In this document: positions 1 to 12,420 of the stretch, piece after piece
Layout: each line of letters begins with the position of its first letter
Position numbering within the stretch: the first letter of the stretch is position 1
Origin: Eupeodes corollae
Lineage: Eukaryota > Arthropoda > Insecta > Diptera > Syrphidae
Direction of reading: 5' to 3'
NCBI RefSeq assembly: GCF_945859685.1
Contig: NC_079148.1
Span: forward strand, 123,275,621 to 123,339,620
Length of the DNA stretch: 64,000 nucleotides
Program-made: the position numbers and the translations under genes
The notes under the pieces: generated by a model
What the model was told of the DNA's origin: nothing
The model's database searches: none
Seen by the model: the letters and a program-made list of their open reading frames with translations, nothing else

Positions 1-1318
1 GATTTGTGGGAAGCTTCGATGAAATACTTTAGACTGCGTCATCTTCGTCAGTCGTCAGTTGTCAGGTTGTTTTTTTTTTGTCTTAAAATCTTATGTCTTA
101 TGTCGTATCTATACGGTGGCATCAACGATTTTCCAATCGTCCTTTATTCTGTATGTATCAAACTTGCATGGCAATATGCCACATCAATATGTTAAGGGCT
201 TGTATTTGTATAGACTGGAATGTAAGGTTGAAAATTGTTGAACAAGACTAGACTTCTTTTAACACAGTTGGAAGCTATGGCAAAGTTTCTGAAACGTAAA
301 ACCAACAACATTTGACCTAGGGTTTTTGTTAACATTTTGCAATCCTTCTTTTCAAGAATTATAAGATAATACCATAATTCCAAAAACTGCGTTACAACTG
401 AACACACCAAATTATTATAACACCCTTGAGTAAGGAGTTTCAAACATTGAAACACATAATCATCAAATATTTAAGTAGAACTATAGATAGTCGAACGTGG
501 TTGACTGATGATGGACAAAATGCGGTACAAGCGGTTTCAGAGTGTATGAAGATGCAAAGATATAGTGTGATGCATAACAATGTCAAAGTTTACTTAATTG
601 ATGACATTATGTCAAAATTTTGGCATATGGTACCGCGTATAAGACTGCATTAAAAATTGACATGCACTTCAAGGCAGACTCATATTTAACATGCATAAGC
701 AACGAATAAATACATAAACAGATTATCTGTTAAAATATTGAACACGATTTACATTGTGATGTTTTCAAGTTGCATGTTTTAGAATGATTGATTGAATTTA
801 AAATCACTTTAAAATTATGCAAAACTTCATTTAAATTGATATTCTACTAAATTGTAATTTCCCATTTTTGAAATATCGCAATTTAAAAAAAAAAACGTAT
901 ATTTTAAAATATATAGAGAAATCAGTTCACAAGTTTTTGAGAATATTTAAAAACAAAACAGTTCTATAGTGGGCACTCTTGAAAAGTATTACAAAAACAC
1001 ATTTTGTTTACTGATATAAGCTAAGTAGTTTTGAGGCTCAATTGCGTTTCTTTTAATAACTTTATGTAAGCTTTATATTAATACAGAAATAAGTGTTGTT
1101 ATGAAAGTAAAAGTCAAGAATTTTCCATGCATGCAAAATACATTAATTAACTCTCATAGTAGCGATTGGAATGCCTTTCTCCCTTGGCCATATCGAAGAA
1201 CCTGAAAAGATATTAATTTAAATAAGTTTCATTATAAATTTGGTATTTTACAACCAAGGTTTAAAGAAAGGAATTTCCAAAAAGTGGGTATTTTTTTTAC
1301 AGTAAATATAATTTATTT
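1..1318. other. AT-rich intergenic, no gene recognised
   Basis: Only short chance reading frames (up to 87 residues) are open here, and none has recognisable domains, splice signals or coding-like composition. No known repeat family of this window is seen until the family C end begins at 1319. Confidence 0.6.
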
Positions 1319-1581
1319 ATTAACTTTCCATAGGAAGTTCGTACTGCCGCACGTTCGGAAAGTTTTTTTTCGTCGTCCATTTCTCAAGACCCAGAAGAGA
1401 TATCGACTTCAAATAAATTTTGTTATACAGATAAAAATGCAGAAAGATGCAGAAATCGCTCTCAAGAAAATTGCGTTGGTGGTTTTTTTTACCATAGCAG
1501 TTTAAAAAAAAACGTGAAAATTTTGGTTATCCCTAAATATCTTACGAACTAATGCCACTAGAGACTTTGAATTTTATATAA

Positions 1582-4467
1582 TACTAGCGGTTCGGTACGT
1601 GCTTCGCTACGTATAAGGCATAGTAATACAAAAAATGTTTATTAAGTTCATTTATTCAAACAAAAAACTATTTTAAATTGCTAGCTATTTAAAACTCCAA
1701 ATAACCCAAATGATATATTGTTTATATTATATTTTTCAGCATAGAGTAAAAACTAAAAAATAAAAAAAGAATTGGGTATTCTTACTATATTGGGTCCTTA
1801 TAGGTTAGTCTAAAACATTTGGATAAACAATATTTTTAGTTTTTCCATTTTGAGCATGAATAAATAAACAGTTTTGTGTACTAACTCTGGAACAGGGAAC
1901 ATATAGTTGGCCATGTGAAAAACATTGTTCCTCCAAATTAACACCACAAACGTGAATTGTTTACCCTTGGCCCTTTAATGGACATCGCAAATGATAAACG
2001 CACAGGATATTGTAATCTTTTGAATTCAAATGGCAAATTTGGAAATAATTTGTTCAATGCTAATAATATGGTGCCATTACAAAGTTTTGGTGGATTAACG
2101 TTTCGCAATAATAAAATTAAAGAACCAATTTTCAGATACAATACAATGAATTTAAAAATTCAACTGGATAATTCATTGACTCATCTTGATTCGAAACACT
2201 GTCAATTGATTTATGTGTCATGACTACACTTGGCAGTTTCGCTTGAATTGTAAAATTAATGGCATTGATATAAATGTTTTTCGGTGATAAACTGGCACGT
2301 TCTCTCAACCTATCATTATTTCTGTAATTCTGAAGAATATTCGGAAAAACACATTCAATCAACTCATCTGTAGATTGTGCAATCCGTTGGTATTGTCGAT
2401 TGGTATTTTGCCATCACCAATTTCTAACAATTGTTTTGAAAACTCATGGGCAGTTGCATCATTATGTAGCTGAATACGCATATTAATATTCAGTGTCAAT
2501 TTTCGTACATATCTCCACGGAACTGATGACTTCAAACATGCTATTATTTCACCAGCAAAAGTTGATCGATGAATAACATGCTATGTTTGACGAAAGTTCC
2601 CTATCAGAGCAGCACCAAAAAGCTGTTGACTACTGCGTAAATCTTGCATTGTTCGATTAAATGCTTCTATTGATTTTTTATTTGTCATTGTGCATTCATC
2701 CCATGAAATTCTTGACGTTAATCGCAGAACTTTTGCCTTGAAGAATTTCTCGAAATTTTGCACAATCCCCTGTACATTCAATGGCAATTTTAATACAGAG
2801 TGTGCGGTCCGACCACCTTCTAATAATATAGCAGTAATTCCCGAAAATGCAAGTACCAATGCAATTTTCTGTTCCGATCGAATAGTCGCTGAAATCAATG
2901 ATACAATGAAAGTTTTGCCTGTACCATCAGCTGCATCCAAGAAATATAATCCACCTGCATTATTGGAAACGGCTTGCATGATTGTGCGACACACAGGTTT
3001 TTGTTGAATATTCAATTTGCTTATATTCGATTGTACAAATAAACGTAAGTCATTCAAATTCAACTCCTGCTCACACACTGAAAATAGATCAATTAGCCAT
3101 CGTCATCTTTCCAATACAATATTTGGTATTTTAATGCATCGTAACTACGATGCAATTCCAAAAACAAGGTGCAGTTGTTCATTTCTGCGATGAAGTACAA
3201 TATCACGGGATTGAAACTGATCATCAAGAATAACAATTACATTGAATCATTGCCTTGCATGTTCTCCAAAAGGTTTTCTTTCAGCCGTTATTACAATTTT
3301 GTGGTAATCAGATGGCATACGATCAAGAGTAATTTTGAACAATTGAACTGATGCGTTTTCTTGATTTAAGAACCTTTGTAGCTCACGAATAATTTCTCGT
3401 CTTGTATTTGAAACAATTGCACAACGATGAACCAATAAACGATTTTCATCACCAATAAAATAAATTTGCAAAAATTGATGATCGGCGTCGGGCTATGGCA
3501 ATAACGAACCAGCTTAATGATATATCTGGACCTGAATCTGTAACATGTATGCAATTTTAGGCGGATGTTGAATCATAATTTTTAAGACTTTATGATTCAG
3601 ATTGATGGGATTGAGGTATTTACTTTAAAAGTCGCAATAAAATTATCGCCAACAAATTTAGTAGCACCAAAAGAAGTCATTTGAAATGCCGAATTATATT
3701 GTTGAATATTTCTCAAAAACTGCTTCGAAGTTTGAGATGTCCCAAAAATAAATGAATACAATACAATTCGGGTGGAGTTTCTAATGTTGGCAATCTTACT
3801 TTGACATTAGCACAACACATGCCGGGCTTTTCACCTGGAAACTTAGCCGCATCACAATCTGGACATATTGCGTCCAGTCCATCATTCCAATGTATCCGTA
3901 CATACTATAATCAATCTGACTATTGTAATTAAAAGCAGCAGGCAGCATTTCATCTAAAACACCACAACGTATTCGTGATCCCCGTGCAAGATTAGGTACA
4001 GGTACAAGGTCAACAGATCTATTCTGTGCAGTACGTTCACGCTGCGATGCATTAGATTGTGCGCGTTCATCTGTAGTCTGAGATAGTCTTAATAATGCCA
4101 CTTGGTTTGCATTACGCCTTCGCCGGCCTATGTTTGGTCGTCTTGCCCGTGGAGTTTTACCTTCACTCAACAATATTTTGAAATATATAAACACAATAAA
4201 GTAATAAATTATCGCTGGTAAAATGAAATGACATTAAATTTGTTTGACAGAATTAACGTCACTTTTTTGTCTTCGATTGTTTTGCCAAAGGTTCTAATTG
4301 GCTTTTAAGTATTAGTACAAATTGTTTGTATATGGGAGTATAGAAAGATGTTGATTTTACACCTGTTCAAGATTTTTTTTTTAAATTTTCTCTAAATACA
4401 AACCTTCTCTGGACTTCCACGAATAATTCAATACCAAAATTTGCCAAATAGGTAAAGTCATTGTTGA
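1582..4467 (-). mobile_element. Internally deleted Helitron
   Basis: Read on the minus strand, the element ends at 1582-1585 with CTAG followed by T, the classic Helitron 3' end. Just inside is a GCGAAGC-containing end like those of other animal Helitrons. Coding remnants of the Rep/helicase protein run from 4194 down to 1805. The 5' end is placed at about 4467, where TCAACAATGAC begins on the minus strand and the interrupted family C sequence stops, but this end is blurred by mutation. At about 2.9 kb it is well short of autonomous Helitrons because the central part of the gene, including the nuclease domain, is missing. It cannot move by itself. Confidence 0.85.
1805..4194 (-). pseudogene. 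Helitron Rep-helicase pseudogene, nuclease domain deleted
   Basis: Functional relatives encode one long protein with an N-terminal zinc-finger region, a HUH rolling-circle nuclease and a PIF1-type helicase. Here 4194-3780 gives the basic N-terminal region (RRRRNANQVALLRLSQ, then NYNSQIDYSMYGYIGMMD) followed, after a frameshift, by the CPDC...CC zinc-finger segment. Pieces at 3780-3620 and 3471-3120 continue the pre-nuclease region (RREIIRELQRF, LDRMPSDYHK, HRSYDALKYQILYW). The reading then jumps at about 3100 straight into helicase, so the whole HUH nuclease is lost. The helicase keeps a Walker A (DGTGKTF) and a DECTM Walker B at 3078-2581. More fragments follow (CVFPNILQNYRN at 2362-2132; LILLLRNVNPPKLCNGT at 2141-1938). 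The tail (CFSHGQLYVPCSRVS) lies in a shifted frame to a stop at 1805. There are several stops and frameshifts. Confidence 0.9.
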
Positions 4468-5444
4468 GTTATAACATTACAACGAAAAGTGGTATTTATT
4501 TTTATATATATCAATAGACAGTTTTTTATAAATCAAAAAAACCGACAAGAAAAATTTGTCAACTCGAAAATTTTTCGAATACAAAATGATTTTATCTCCA
4601 AAACAATTTTATGCAACAAAAAATAACATTTTTAACATCTGATTAAATTTTGATAAAAATCGAATGGACAATATTTTTTATAAAAAACAAAAACCTAAAA
4701 AAAAAACATTACTCAAAGTTGGTAAAAATTTAATTTCGACTCAAATATCTTATCAAAACTGCGAGATATTGGCTTTTAATTACTTTTATCTTATAAGAAA
4801 TATTGTTGTCAACATTCAACAAAATTTTGAGAAAAGCTGAATTGACAGTTTTTCTTACAAAAAAAAAACAAAAACGTAAAAAAAATAATAAAAAATGGTA
4901 AAAATTGATTTTCGACTCAAATATCTTTTCAATAATTTGGGAGTATGGCTTTCAACTAATTTTCACCTATAAGAAATATTGTTTTCAACATGCGGACAAA
5001 TTTTGAGAAAAACCGGATTGCTGTTTTTCTTACAAAAAATAAAAACCTAACGAAAAAGTAATACTTAAACTTAGTAAAAATTTAATTACCACTCATATAG
5101 CTTTTAAAAATTAAAAATTTTGTCTTCAAACTCTTTTTATTTCACAGATAATATTGTTAATATTCAATATTCAGTAGTTTATAAAAATCCAACAGTCCGT
5201 TTTTTCATAAAAAAATAAAATCTACAAAAAATAGTACTCATATTCGGTAAAAACTTATATTCAGTTCTTGATATCTCTCAAATTAATTTTATTCTTCCAA
5301 TTTGAGAAATTGGTTAAAATTGGTTTTTGACTATTTCGAATTAAACTATTTCATCATATGCAAAATATTGTTGGTAATGTTTAAATTTTTAAGAATAATT
5401 CAACTAACAAATTGTTTAAACCAACGCAAACAGCCTCTTTTTTT

Positions 5445-6060
5445 AAATAATTATATTATATTATTGAATAAAAATGAGCTTGCATTCAATATCTTTAAAT
5501 TCTCATTATATTCGCTGACTGAATATTTTTCAAGGTCCTTTCATAATATCTATATATTTCTGTCTATAAATCAAAAGCAGCTTGAAGTCAATATAACGAA
5601 CGTATAAACATCAATCACATACCCCTCTTAAGATTAAGGATTTAGATATTGACCTTAAAAAGTCGAAAAATATAAAAATTTAAATTATAAAATTATGTTT
5701 TTGAAACTGGTATTAAATTCCCCAATCTATTATGTTTAGGGCTTTTTTAGGGTTGTACCAAAAATAATACACTTAGTCTATTTATAGCACTATCCACCCA
5801 ACCATGACTTAAAGAATAAAAAGACTTTATATGTAAATCCATAAAAGTTCCCCAAAACCTAAAAATAAATATGACTGCTTTGGTTTGTTTACAGGTAAGC
5901 ACGTTACATAGGTATTTAATGTTTACTAGATTTCTTACTCCATTGTCAAAATAAAAGTGTCTTAGGACTTAAGAGTTACGACCGACTAAAAAGCCTCGTC
6001 ATAATGTTGATGGGTCTTCGACTTTAATAAAGGTATTTGAATGACCATAATTTCATATCT
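5445..6060. other. Intergenic, no gene recognised
   Basis: AT-rich sequence between the first family C copy and the candidate promoter near 6080. I see no repeat, coding frame or RNA gene here. Confidence 0.5.
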
Positions 6061-6078
6061 CATTCGAAGTGTTCGTTG

Positions 6079-6106
6079 TCAGTGTTGTGATCGTTCGTCT
6101 TCAGTC
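6079..6106 (+). promoter_or_regulatory. Possible initiator elements of a small spliced gene
   Basis: TCAGTG at 6079 and TCAGTC at 6101 match the arthropod initiator consensus. They sit just ahead of a GC-richer leader with a short GCC run (6108-6123), a start codon and a splice donor. There is no TATA box at the expected distance. This is inference from motif spacing only. Confidence 0.25.
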
Positions 6107-6143
6107 ACCGCCGCCGCCGCCGCTAAGTCCAAGACCAAGTACT

Positions 6144-7333
6144 ATGACTCCTGAATGTAAGTTATGCTAATGGTTGTTGCCTACTTTACTGCCAACCCTA
6201 TAATTTTATTTTGTGAACTATACTCCTCCAGTATTATGTGTCAACTCTTGAACACTCAATGAAAAATAGCAAATAGACTGGATGGGATAGCCATCCTAGA
6301 GCTAGAGTGCGGTACCAGTACCTATACGTTCATTATATACATATATATTCAGCAGTCAACGACTTTGAGGATAAAAACTTTTCCATCTGGTTTAACTTTT
6401 GAGGTTTTTCTTTTGAATTCTTCAGAACGGTAGACATTGGCAACGGTTTTTATTTTTATTTTTTGTTACTTAGGTTTAGGTTGGGGTTTGGAAGGAATAC
6501 ACCACGCTCAAGGAGTAAAATAGACCGGGAAAAAATACACAAACAACTTGACCAATTGAGACAAACCACACATCTAGGCAATTTTCGACCTCCTCTTGGG
6601 CACAAAAAATACAAAAAAAAAAAAAAAAAACAAGTTAAAAAAGGACGAGAAAAAATATTCATAGTGAACATTTAGGTTGAAGTATATTTTTGTTGAGATT
6701 GCGGTTGTTACTGAGTCTCAAAACTTTTTCATGTTCATTTAAGTTGAACTTTCAGTTTTTTTTCCGCCCTGTTACCCTGTAAATGCAAATTGAGTAAACT
6801 GTTTGAAAGACGAAGGACGAATGAACAAAACAAAAAACAACTTACACCATCAGGACGAAACGAATAGCAAAGTAAAATAAAATTAAGAAAAGAAAATTGA
6901 GTCCAAGTTCTTTTTGGTTTGCCTATGTACCTATGACTATGTACACCCAACACAGAAAATGAAAATGATATATTGGAAGAAGTGTAAAAAAGTTTTGACA
7001 GGAAAGTTTCAGTGTTTTTCTTTTATGTTTTCTTGAAAATTAAAACATTAAAAATCAAGAGGGCAGAGGTGAAGACATTTTATGTCGAGCTCGAGTTGGA
7101 TAGGTGCGGCTGGCTTTTTGTGTCATTTTGGGAGAGCACCGAATTGAGAAGAAGTGTCATTGGGAAGTTCAAGATAATACCAAAACTAAATGTTTGCAGT
7201 AAGCTGTTCAACACGCCTCCGTCGCCACCGCAACGAGCCGCTGCTGGAAAGACAGGCCACTCTTCACGCCACTTTGAAGATGGATGTAGATGAAGATGAT
7301 GATGTTCCGCTGTCAGATGTTATCAAGGGATGA
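6144..7333 (+). CDS. Candidate two-exon gene for a 48-residue protein
   Basis: Exon 1 would begin at the ATG at 6144 (MTPE) and end at 6156, where a perfect donor GTAAGT follows. Exon 2 would begin at 7200 after the acceptor TGTTTGCAG and run to the TGA at 7331-7333. The phases fit: one base of a codon from exon 1 and two from exon 2 make a leucine. The predicted protein has a basic N-terminal half (SCSTRLRRHRNEPLLERQAT) and an acidic tail (KMDVDEDDDVPLSDVIKG). No signal peptide or membrane segment is seen. The exon 2 frame stands out from its AT-rich surroundings in composition, and a poly(A) signal follows at 7477. I do not recognise a family. An extra exon inside 6157-7199, or a noncoding transcript, would also fit. 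Confidence 0.35.
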
Positions 7334-7476
7334 GTTTTTGAAGACATTCATTTCAGATAAACTTATACATTTTACAACTATATAGCGACGGTCAACTTGT
7401 AGAAAGGAGATGCCTTAAAACAAGAAACTTGATTTACTTTTTTTATGAAAACTATTAACTTTAATACACCTCTAAA

Positions 7477-7482
7477 AATAAA
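7477..7482 (+). terminator. Poly(A) signal AATAAA after the small candidate gene
   Basis: AATAAA lies about 145 bases after the candidate stop codon at 7333. In DNA this AT-rich the hexamer is common, so it supports the gene only weakly. Confidence 0.3.
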
Positions 7483-7921
7483 AAAGCACTATTCCTATCT
7501 AAAAGTTTATGGTCGTGTTTTGACATATTGACATAAAGTATAATACATGTAATTTTGTATATTGTTCAAAAAACCTTATATAAAGTGGAAAGAAAAACAA
7601 CTATGTTAGATTTAAGAGCTTCATAATATGTTAAGTTTCTTCTGGACCTTTTCAGCACGATAGATCATAATCCAACAGTAGTGTAAAATGAATGACAAAA
7701 CGTGGGTTTATTTGAAATCAGATTGACTATCTTATTTTAAAACCCTGAACCTTTATGTAATCTTAAGACGCTTCATAGCAAATGAAATCATAGTGGTGAT
7801 TTCAAAAAAATTAAAATGTGTTAAAAACTTCGTTCAATTAAAGGTTAAAGTCGAACTTGGAATCAATTTTGAAGGCTACAGCTGAATATTTCCATTGGAT
7901 CTTTTATTCACATTTTAACAT

Positions 7922-9136
7922 AAAAAAGAGGCTGGGATGCGACCAACACTGATAACTTCCCATCCCGTCTGTCGATTTGTCTTGCTTAAAAGTTTGTCTA
8001 TATGTACTCGTATCAATTTTACCAAATTTGCGTATTTGCGATTTTATTTTTTTATGAAAAAACGACCTGTTGGATTTTTATATAAAAATCACTGAATATC
8101 GAAAACAATATTTTCTGTAAAATAAAATAAGTTTGAAGCCAATATTTTTAATTTTTGAAATGCTATTTGAGTCGAAAGTAAATTTTACCAAGTTTTATTA
8201 TTGTTTTTTTTAGAGTTTTATTTTTTGTAAAAAACCGTCAATTCGATTTTCTTCAAAATTCTATCGAATGTTGAAAACAATATTTTCTATAAGATAAAAT
8301 TAGTTTAAAGCCAATATTTTATAGTTTTGAAAAGATATTTGAGTCGAAAATCAATTTTTACCAACTTTTGTTAAATTTTTTTTTAGGTAATTAATTTTTT
8401 GTACAAAAACTATCAATTCGATTTTTTGCAAAATTTTACTAAATGTTAACAACAATATTTTTTGACAGATAAAAGTAGTTAAAAGCCAATATCTACAATT
8501 TTTGAAACGATATTTGAGTCGAAAATCAATTTTTACCAACTTTTATAAATTTTTTTTAAGGTTTTTATTTTTTGTAAAAAAACTGTCAATTCGATTTTTC
8601 TCAACATCTTTCAGAATGCTTAAAACAACATTTCTTATAAGATAAAATAAGTTTGAAGTCTAACTTTCAAGTTTTTGAAAAGATATTTGAATCCATATTC
8701 AATTTTTACCAACTTTTGTTAAATTTTGTTCGGTTTTTAATTTTTTATAAAAAAAACTGTCAATTCGATTTTTCTCAAAATTTTATCAGATTTCAAGAAC
8801 ATTATTCTCCGTTGCTCAAAATTGTTTTGGAGATGAAATCATATGTTAGTCGTTAAATTTAGGAGGTGACAAATTTTTTTTTTCAGTTTTTTTGATTTAG
8901 AAAAAAAACCGTTAGATAGATTTTCTTCAAAAAATATACTTCTTTGAGATCACGTTACAGTTTATTATATAAAATTTAATTCAATACGGACGTACGAACG
9001 TACGTACACACGCACGCACAGACATCTTTCTAAAAATCTTTTATTTTGACTCTAGGGACCTTGAAACGTCAAGAAATTTCATAATTTTCAATTTGACAAA
9101 TCGGACCCATTACAATAACTTCCTATGGGAAGTTAA
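7922..9136 (-). repeat. Family C repeat copy 2
   Basis: The B end opens at 7922 (AAAAAAGAGGCTGGGATGCG, then the conserved AACTTCCCATCCCGTC block). About five degenerate tandem monomers follow, each carrying the reverse complement of the TTGGTAAAAATTGATTTTC box. The AT-rich core, the ACGTACG block and the A-end palindrome (AACTTCCTATGGGAAGTT) complete it at 9136. It is 1.2 kb long, complete at both ends, and has fewer monomers than the 24.9-kb copy. Confidence 0.85.
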
Positions 9137-9212
9137 AAATTTTAGAAGCATATCTTACAAAGTTATTTTTCTTATATAAACAAGTACGTATATACATGTA
9201 TATATAAACAAA

Positions 9213-9509
9213 ACTGTCAAAAACAATAATTTTTGCGAGATAATTTAAGTTTGAAGCCAATATTTACAATTCTTGAAAAGATATTTGAGTCGAAAGTAAA
9301 TTTTTACCAACTTTTAGTAATACTTTTTTTAGAATATTATTTTTCATTAAAAAACTGTCAATTTGATTTTTATCAAAATGTTATTGAATATTGACAATAC
9401 AATTTTTTTTTTAAAAGATGCAATTATTTTAAAGCCAATATCTCAAAGTTTTAAAAAGATATTTGAGTCAAAAACCAATGTTTACCAACTTTTAGTAATG
9501 TTTCCTTTT
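9213..9509 (-). repeat. Family C monomer fragment
   Basis: Two monomers in reverse orientation (AAAAGATATTTGAGTCGAAA and TTTTACCAACTTTTAGTAAT boxes) without either end. The fragment stops exactly where the next copy's A end begins at 9510. This suggests that copy 3 inserted into, or recombined with, an older copy. Confidence 0.75.
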
Positions 9510-11134
9510 TAACTTTCCATAGGAAGTTATTGTAATGGGTCCGATTTGTCAAATTGAAAATTTTGACATTTCTCGACGTTTCATGGTCCCTAGAGTCGAA
9601 ATAAAAGATTTTTAGAAAGATTTCTGTGCGTGCGTGTGTACGTACGTTTGTACGTCCGTACGTCCGTACGTTCGCGACGTTTTTTTTCGTCGTCCATAGC
9701 TCAAGAACCAGAAGAGATATCGACTTCAAATAAATTTTGTTATCAGATAATAAAGCAGAAAGATGCAAAAAGGGCTCTCAAGAAAATTGCGTACGTGGTT
9801 TTTTTACCATAGCAGTTTGAAAAAAAGGTCAAAATTTTGGTTAACCCTAATTAATATCTTACGAACCAAAAACGCTAGAGACTTGAATTAAATTTTATAT
9901 AATATATTGTAACATGATACCAAACAGGTATATTTTTTGAAAAAAATCAATATAACGGTTTTTTTTTTAAATCAATAAAACTGAAAAAAAAAATTTGTCA
10001 CCTCCAAAATTTTACGACTGAAATATAATTTCATCTCTAAAACAATTTTGTGCAACGAAGAATAATGTTTTTAACATCTGATAAAATTTTGAGAAAAATC
10101 TAATTGACAGTTTTTTTATAAAAAATAAAAATCTAAAAAAAAACATTACTCAATGTTGGTAAAAATTGAATATCGGTTCAAATATCTTTTTAAAAACTTA
10201 AAATTTAGGATTCAAACTTATTTTGTCTTATAAGGAATATTGTTTTCAACATTTTGAAAAATTTTGAGAAAAATCGAATTCACAGTATTTTTACCAAAAA
10301 ATAAAAAACCTAAAAAAAAATTATTAAAAGTTGGTAAAATTGATTTTCGACTCAAATATCTTTTCAAAACTTTGAGATATTGGCTTTGATTTACTTTAAT
10401 CTTTCAAAAAACATTGTTATCAACATTTAGTTAAAGTTTGAAAAAAATCGAATTCACAGTTTTTTTACAAAAAATAAAAACCTAAAAAAAAATTTATAAA
10501 AGTTGGTAAAACTTGATTTTCGACTCAAATATCTTTTCAAAAATTTGAGATATTGGCTTTGATTTACTTTAATCTTTCAAAAAACATTGTTGTCAACATT
10601 TAATTAAAGTTTGAAAAAAATCGAATTCACAGTTTTTTTACAAAAAATAAAAACCTAAAAAAAAAATTATAAAAGTTGGTAAAAATTGATTTTCGACTCA
10701 AATATCTTTTCAAAACTTTGAGATAATAGCTTCTAATTAAATTTTACTTATAAGAAATATTGTTTTCAACATTAGGACAAATTTTAGGAAATATCGAATT
10801 TACAGTTTTTTTACAAAAAAATAAAAACATAAAAAAAAAAAACAATACTAAAACTTCGTAAAAATTTACTTTCGACTCAAAAGCTTTTCAAAACTTAAAA
10901 ATATTGGCTTGAAACTTATTTTATTTCACAGAAAATATTGTTTTCGATATTCAGTGATTTGTATATAAGAATCCAACAATCCGTTTTTTCATTAAAAAGA
11001 AATCTACAAAAAATAGTAGGTACGCAAATTTGGTAAAAATTGGTAGGAGTACATATAGACAAACTTTGAAGCAAGACAAATCCATAGACGGGATGGGAAG
11101 TTATCAGTGTGGGTTGCATCCCAGCCTCTTTTTT
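9510..11134 (+). repeat. Family C repeat copy 3, complete
   Basis: The A-end palindrome starts at 9510. The CG-rich CGTACGTCCGTACG block lies at about 9640-9675 and the core at 9676-10070. Tandem monomers spaced 172-173 bp apart follow (TTGGTAAAA boxes at about 10331, 10503 and 10676). Diverged terminal monomers come next, then the B end (GACGGGATGGGAAGTTATCA ... CCAGCCTCTTTTTT) ending at 11134. Short frames on both strands of the CG-rich block encode VRTYVRT-like repeats that reflect the DNA repeat and are not a protein gene. Confidence 0.9.
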
Positions 11135-11144
11135 ATTTTTATAA

Positions 11145-12420
11145 TATACAGGCTCAAGGGGTTATTATTACCCCTTACATGTTTACTTTTAAACACGGTG
11201 TTAGTATTAGGAAAATAGGGAAGGATTTAAGAGGAGATGCCGTTGCACTGCACGTCGGTTTTAAAGTTGGCCAAAGTATTCCACATTCTCCATCAATCTA
11301 GAATCGAGTCAATCTCTTTGACAGTACGTTCAAAAAATGACTAATTCGAAATAAAATTGTATGTAAAATTGACTGGTGTAAAGTTTTTGGTTATTGTTCT
11401 ATCGCCTATCAATTTCAAAGCCATTTCTTTGGATAACATCGACATCCCAGAGATTTAAACTTTTTTCTGGTAGACCTGCCCAAATATGCGAGCTTTATTC
11501 AAGCAAGACAATCTGTGATACACATACCAAATACTGAAATTTTATTTCTTTTCTTATTACAAGCAAAACTCATTGATGGTGATATTAGAGGTGGGTTACG
11601 CTTAAGCGACAGGAGACATCATTGAAGCATTAAATTCTACACGGTTCTTAATTCTTAATTGTACAATACTGTCGAGATCGGAATTTAATGAGCTTAACTT
11701 AGAACCATCCAAAACAAAAGCACGCATTTTCGGTAAAAGAACTTGGTGAAAAATTTATTCAAATGCTTTTGAAATATCAAATGGAATAATCTTACTGTTG
11801 CCAAAACGATGTAAATATTTGTTTCACTGGTGGGTTAGATGAACTACCAAACCGCCGGTTAACCTACTTATACGAAAGTTGTATTGTCGGTTATTGAGAA
11901 GCTTTCGTTCTTAGAGATATTTTATAAGCTGATACTTAGTCAGTGTTTCCATTTCCATAACCTTGGAAAGAAGGCACGCGAGTGCAATATAAGGTAGTTA
12001 GAGGAGGATCCATCCTTTTTAGGGACAGGCTGGACAAATGCTGTTTTCCATCCATAGGGAAGATGGAAAAGCTTACGCAATGGTCTTCCCAGCGTTAAAG
12101 AAAAAAATCTCCAAAACAATAGGGGAAAACTATACTATACGGTCCAGCAATTTTGTGTATTTCAAGGCTTATCAGTACTCTTACAACCTCACGAGTGCGA
12201 AAGAAGATTTGTCACATAACATCATTTAAGATATTAAGTTCAGGAGGACCCGTTACTCTCTGGCAGCGTTAAATCAAAAAGCAAACTGTGCTACAAGCAA
12301 ATTGGCTTTATCAAACTACATTTTATAGGAAGTGTCATTGTGGACGAGTGTTGCAGTTTATCGTTGAGGATCTTTACTTCAATTTTAATATAGAAGATGA
12401 AATTCGAATATCACCTGAGT
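11145..12420 (-). pseudogene. Decayed LINE reverse transcriptase, same family as 21736-23329
   Basis: Read on the minus strand, the sequence matches the LINE at 21736-23329 from the 'GWKTAFVQP' region (about 12055-12020) through the palm ('HFD/FDISKAF' region near 11780) to the 3' end CCCCTTGAGCCTGTATATTA at about 11150. Many stops and frameshifts interrupt it, and parts of the reverse transcriptase, including the catalytic FADD segment, are deleted. No frame exceeds about 65 residues. It is a 5'-truncated, long-dead copy lying directly beside the B end of family C copy 3. Confidence 0.75.

Larger units (their letters stand above)
1319..5444 (+). repeat. Family C repeat copy 1, split by a Helitron
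   Basis: The A end (TTAACTTTCCATAGGAAGTT) starts at 1319 and the core runs to about 1583, ending in TTTTATATAAT. The same core resumes at about 4468 (a degraded GTAACGTGATACC box, then the 'AATTTGTCAACTC...' segment). It continues through several degenerate ~175-bp monomers to a shortened B end, CAGCCTCTTTTTTT, at 5431-5444. The two halves line up with the uninterrupted copies at 9510-11134 and 24938-27119. The intervening 2.9 kb is therefore a later insertion. Monomers here are more diverged than in the 24.9-kb copy, so this copy is older. No protein-coding capacity is seen. Confidence 0.85.

Noticed and set aside
426..653. 75-residue plus-strand frame near the left edge
   Set aside because: No domain, promoter or conserved composition; consistent with a chance frame.
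6463..6675. 70-residue basic frame (MLLRFRLGFGRNTPRSRS...) between the two candidate exons
   Set aside because: The basic character comes from an A-rich tract and there is no good splice signal on either side; not included in the small-gene model.
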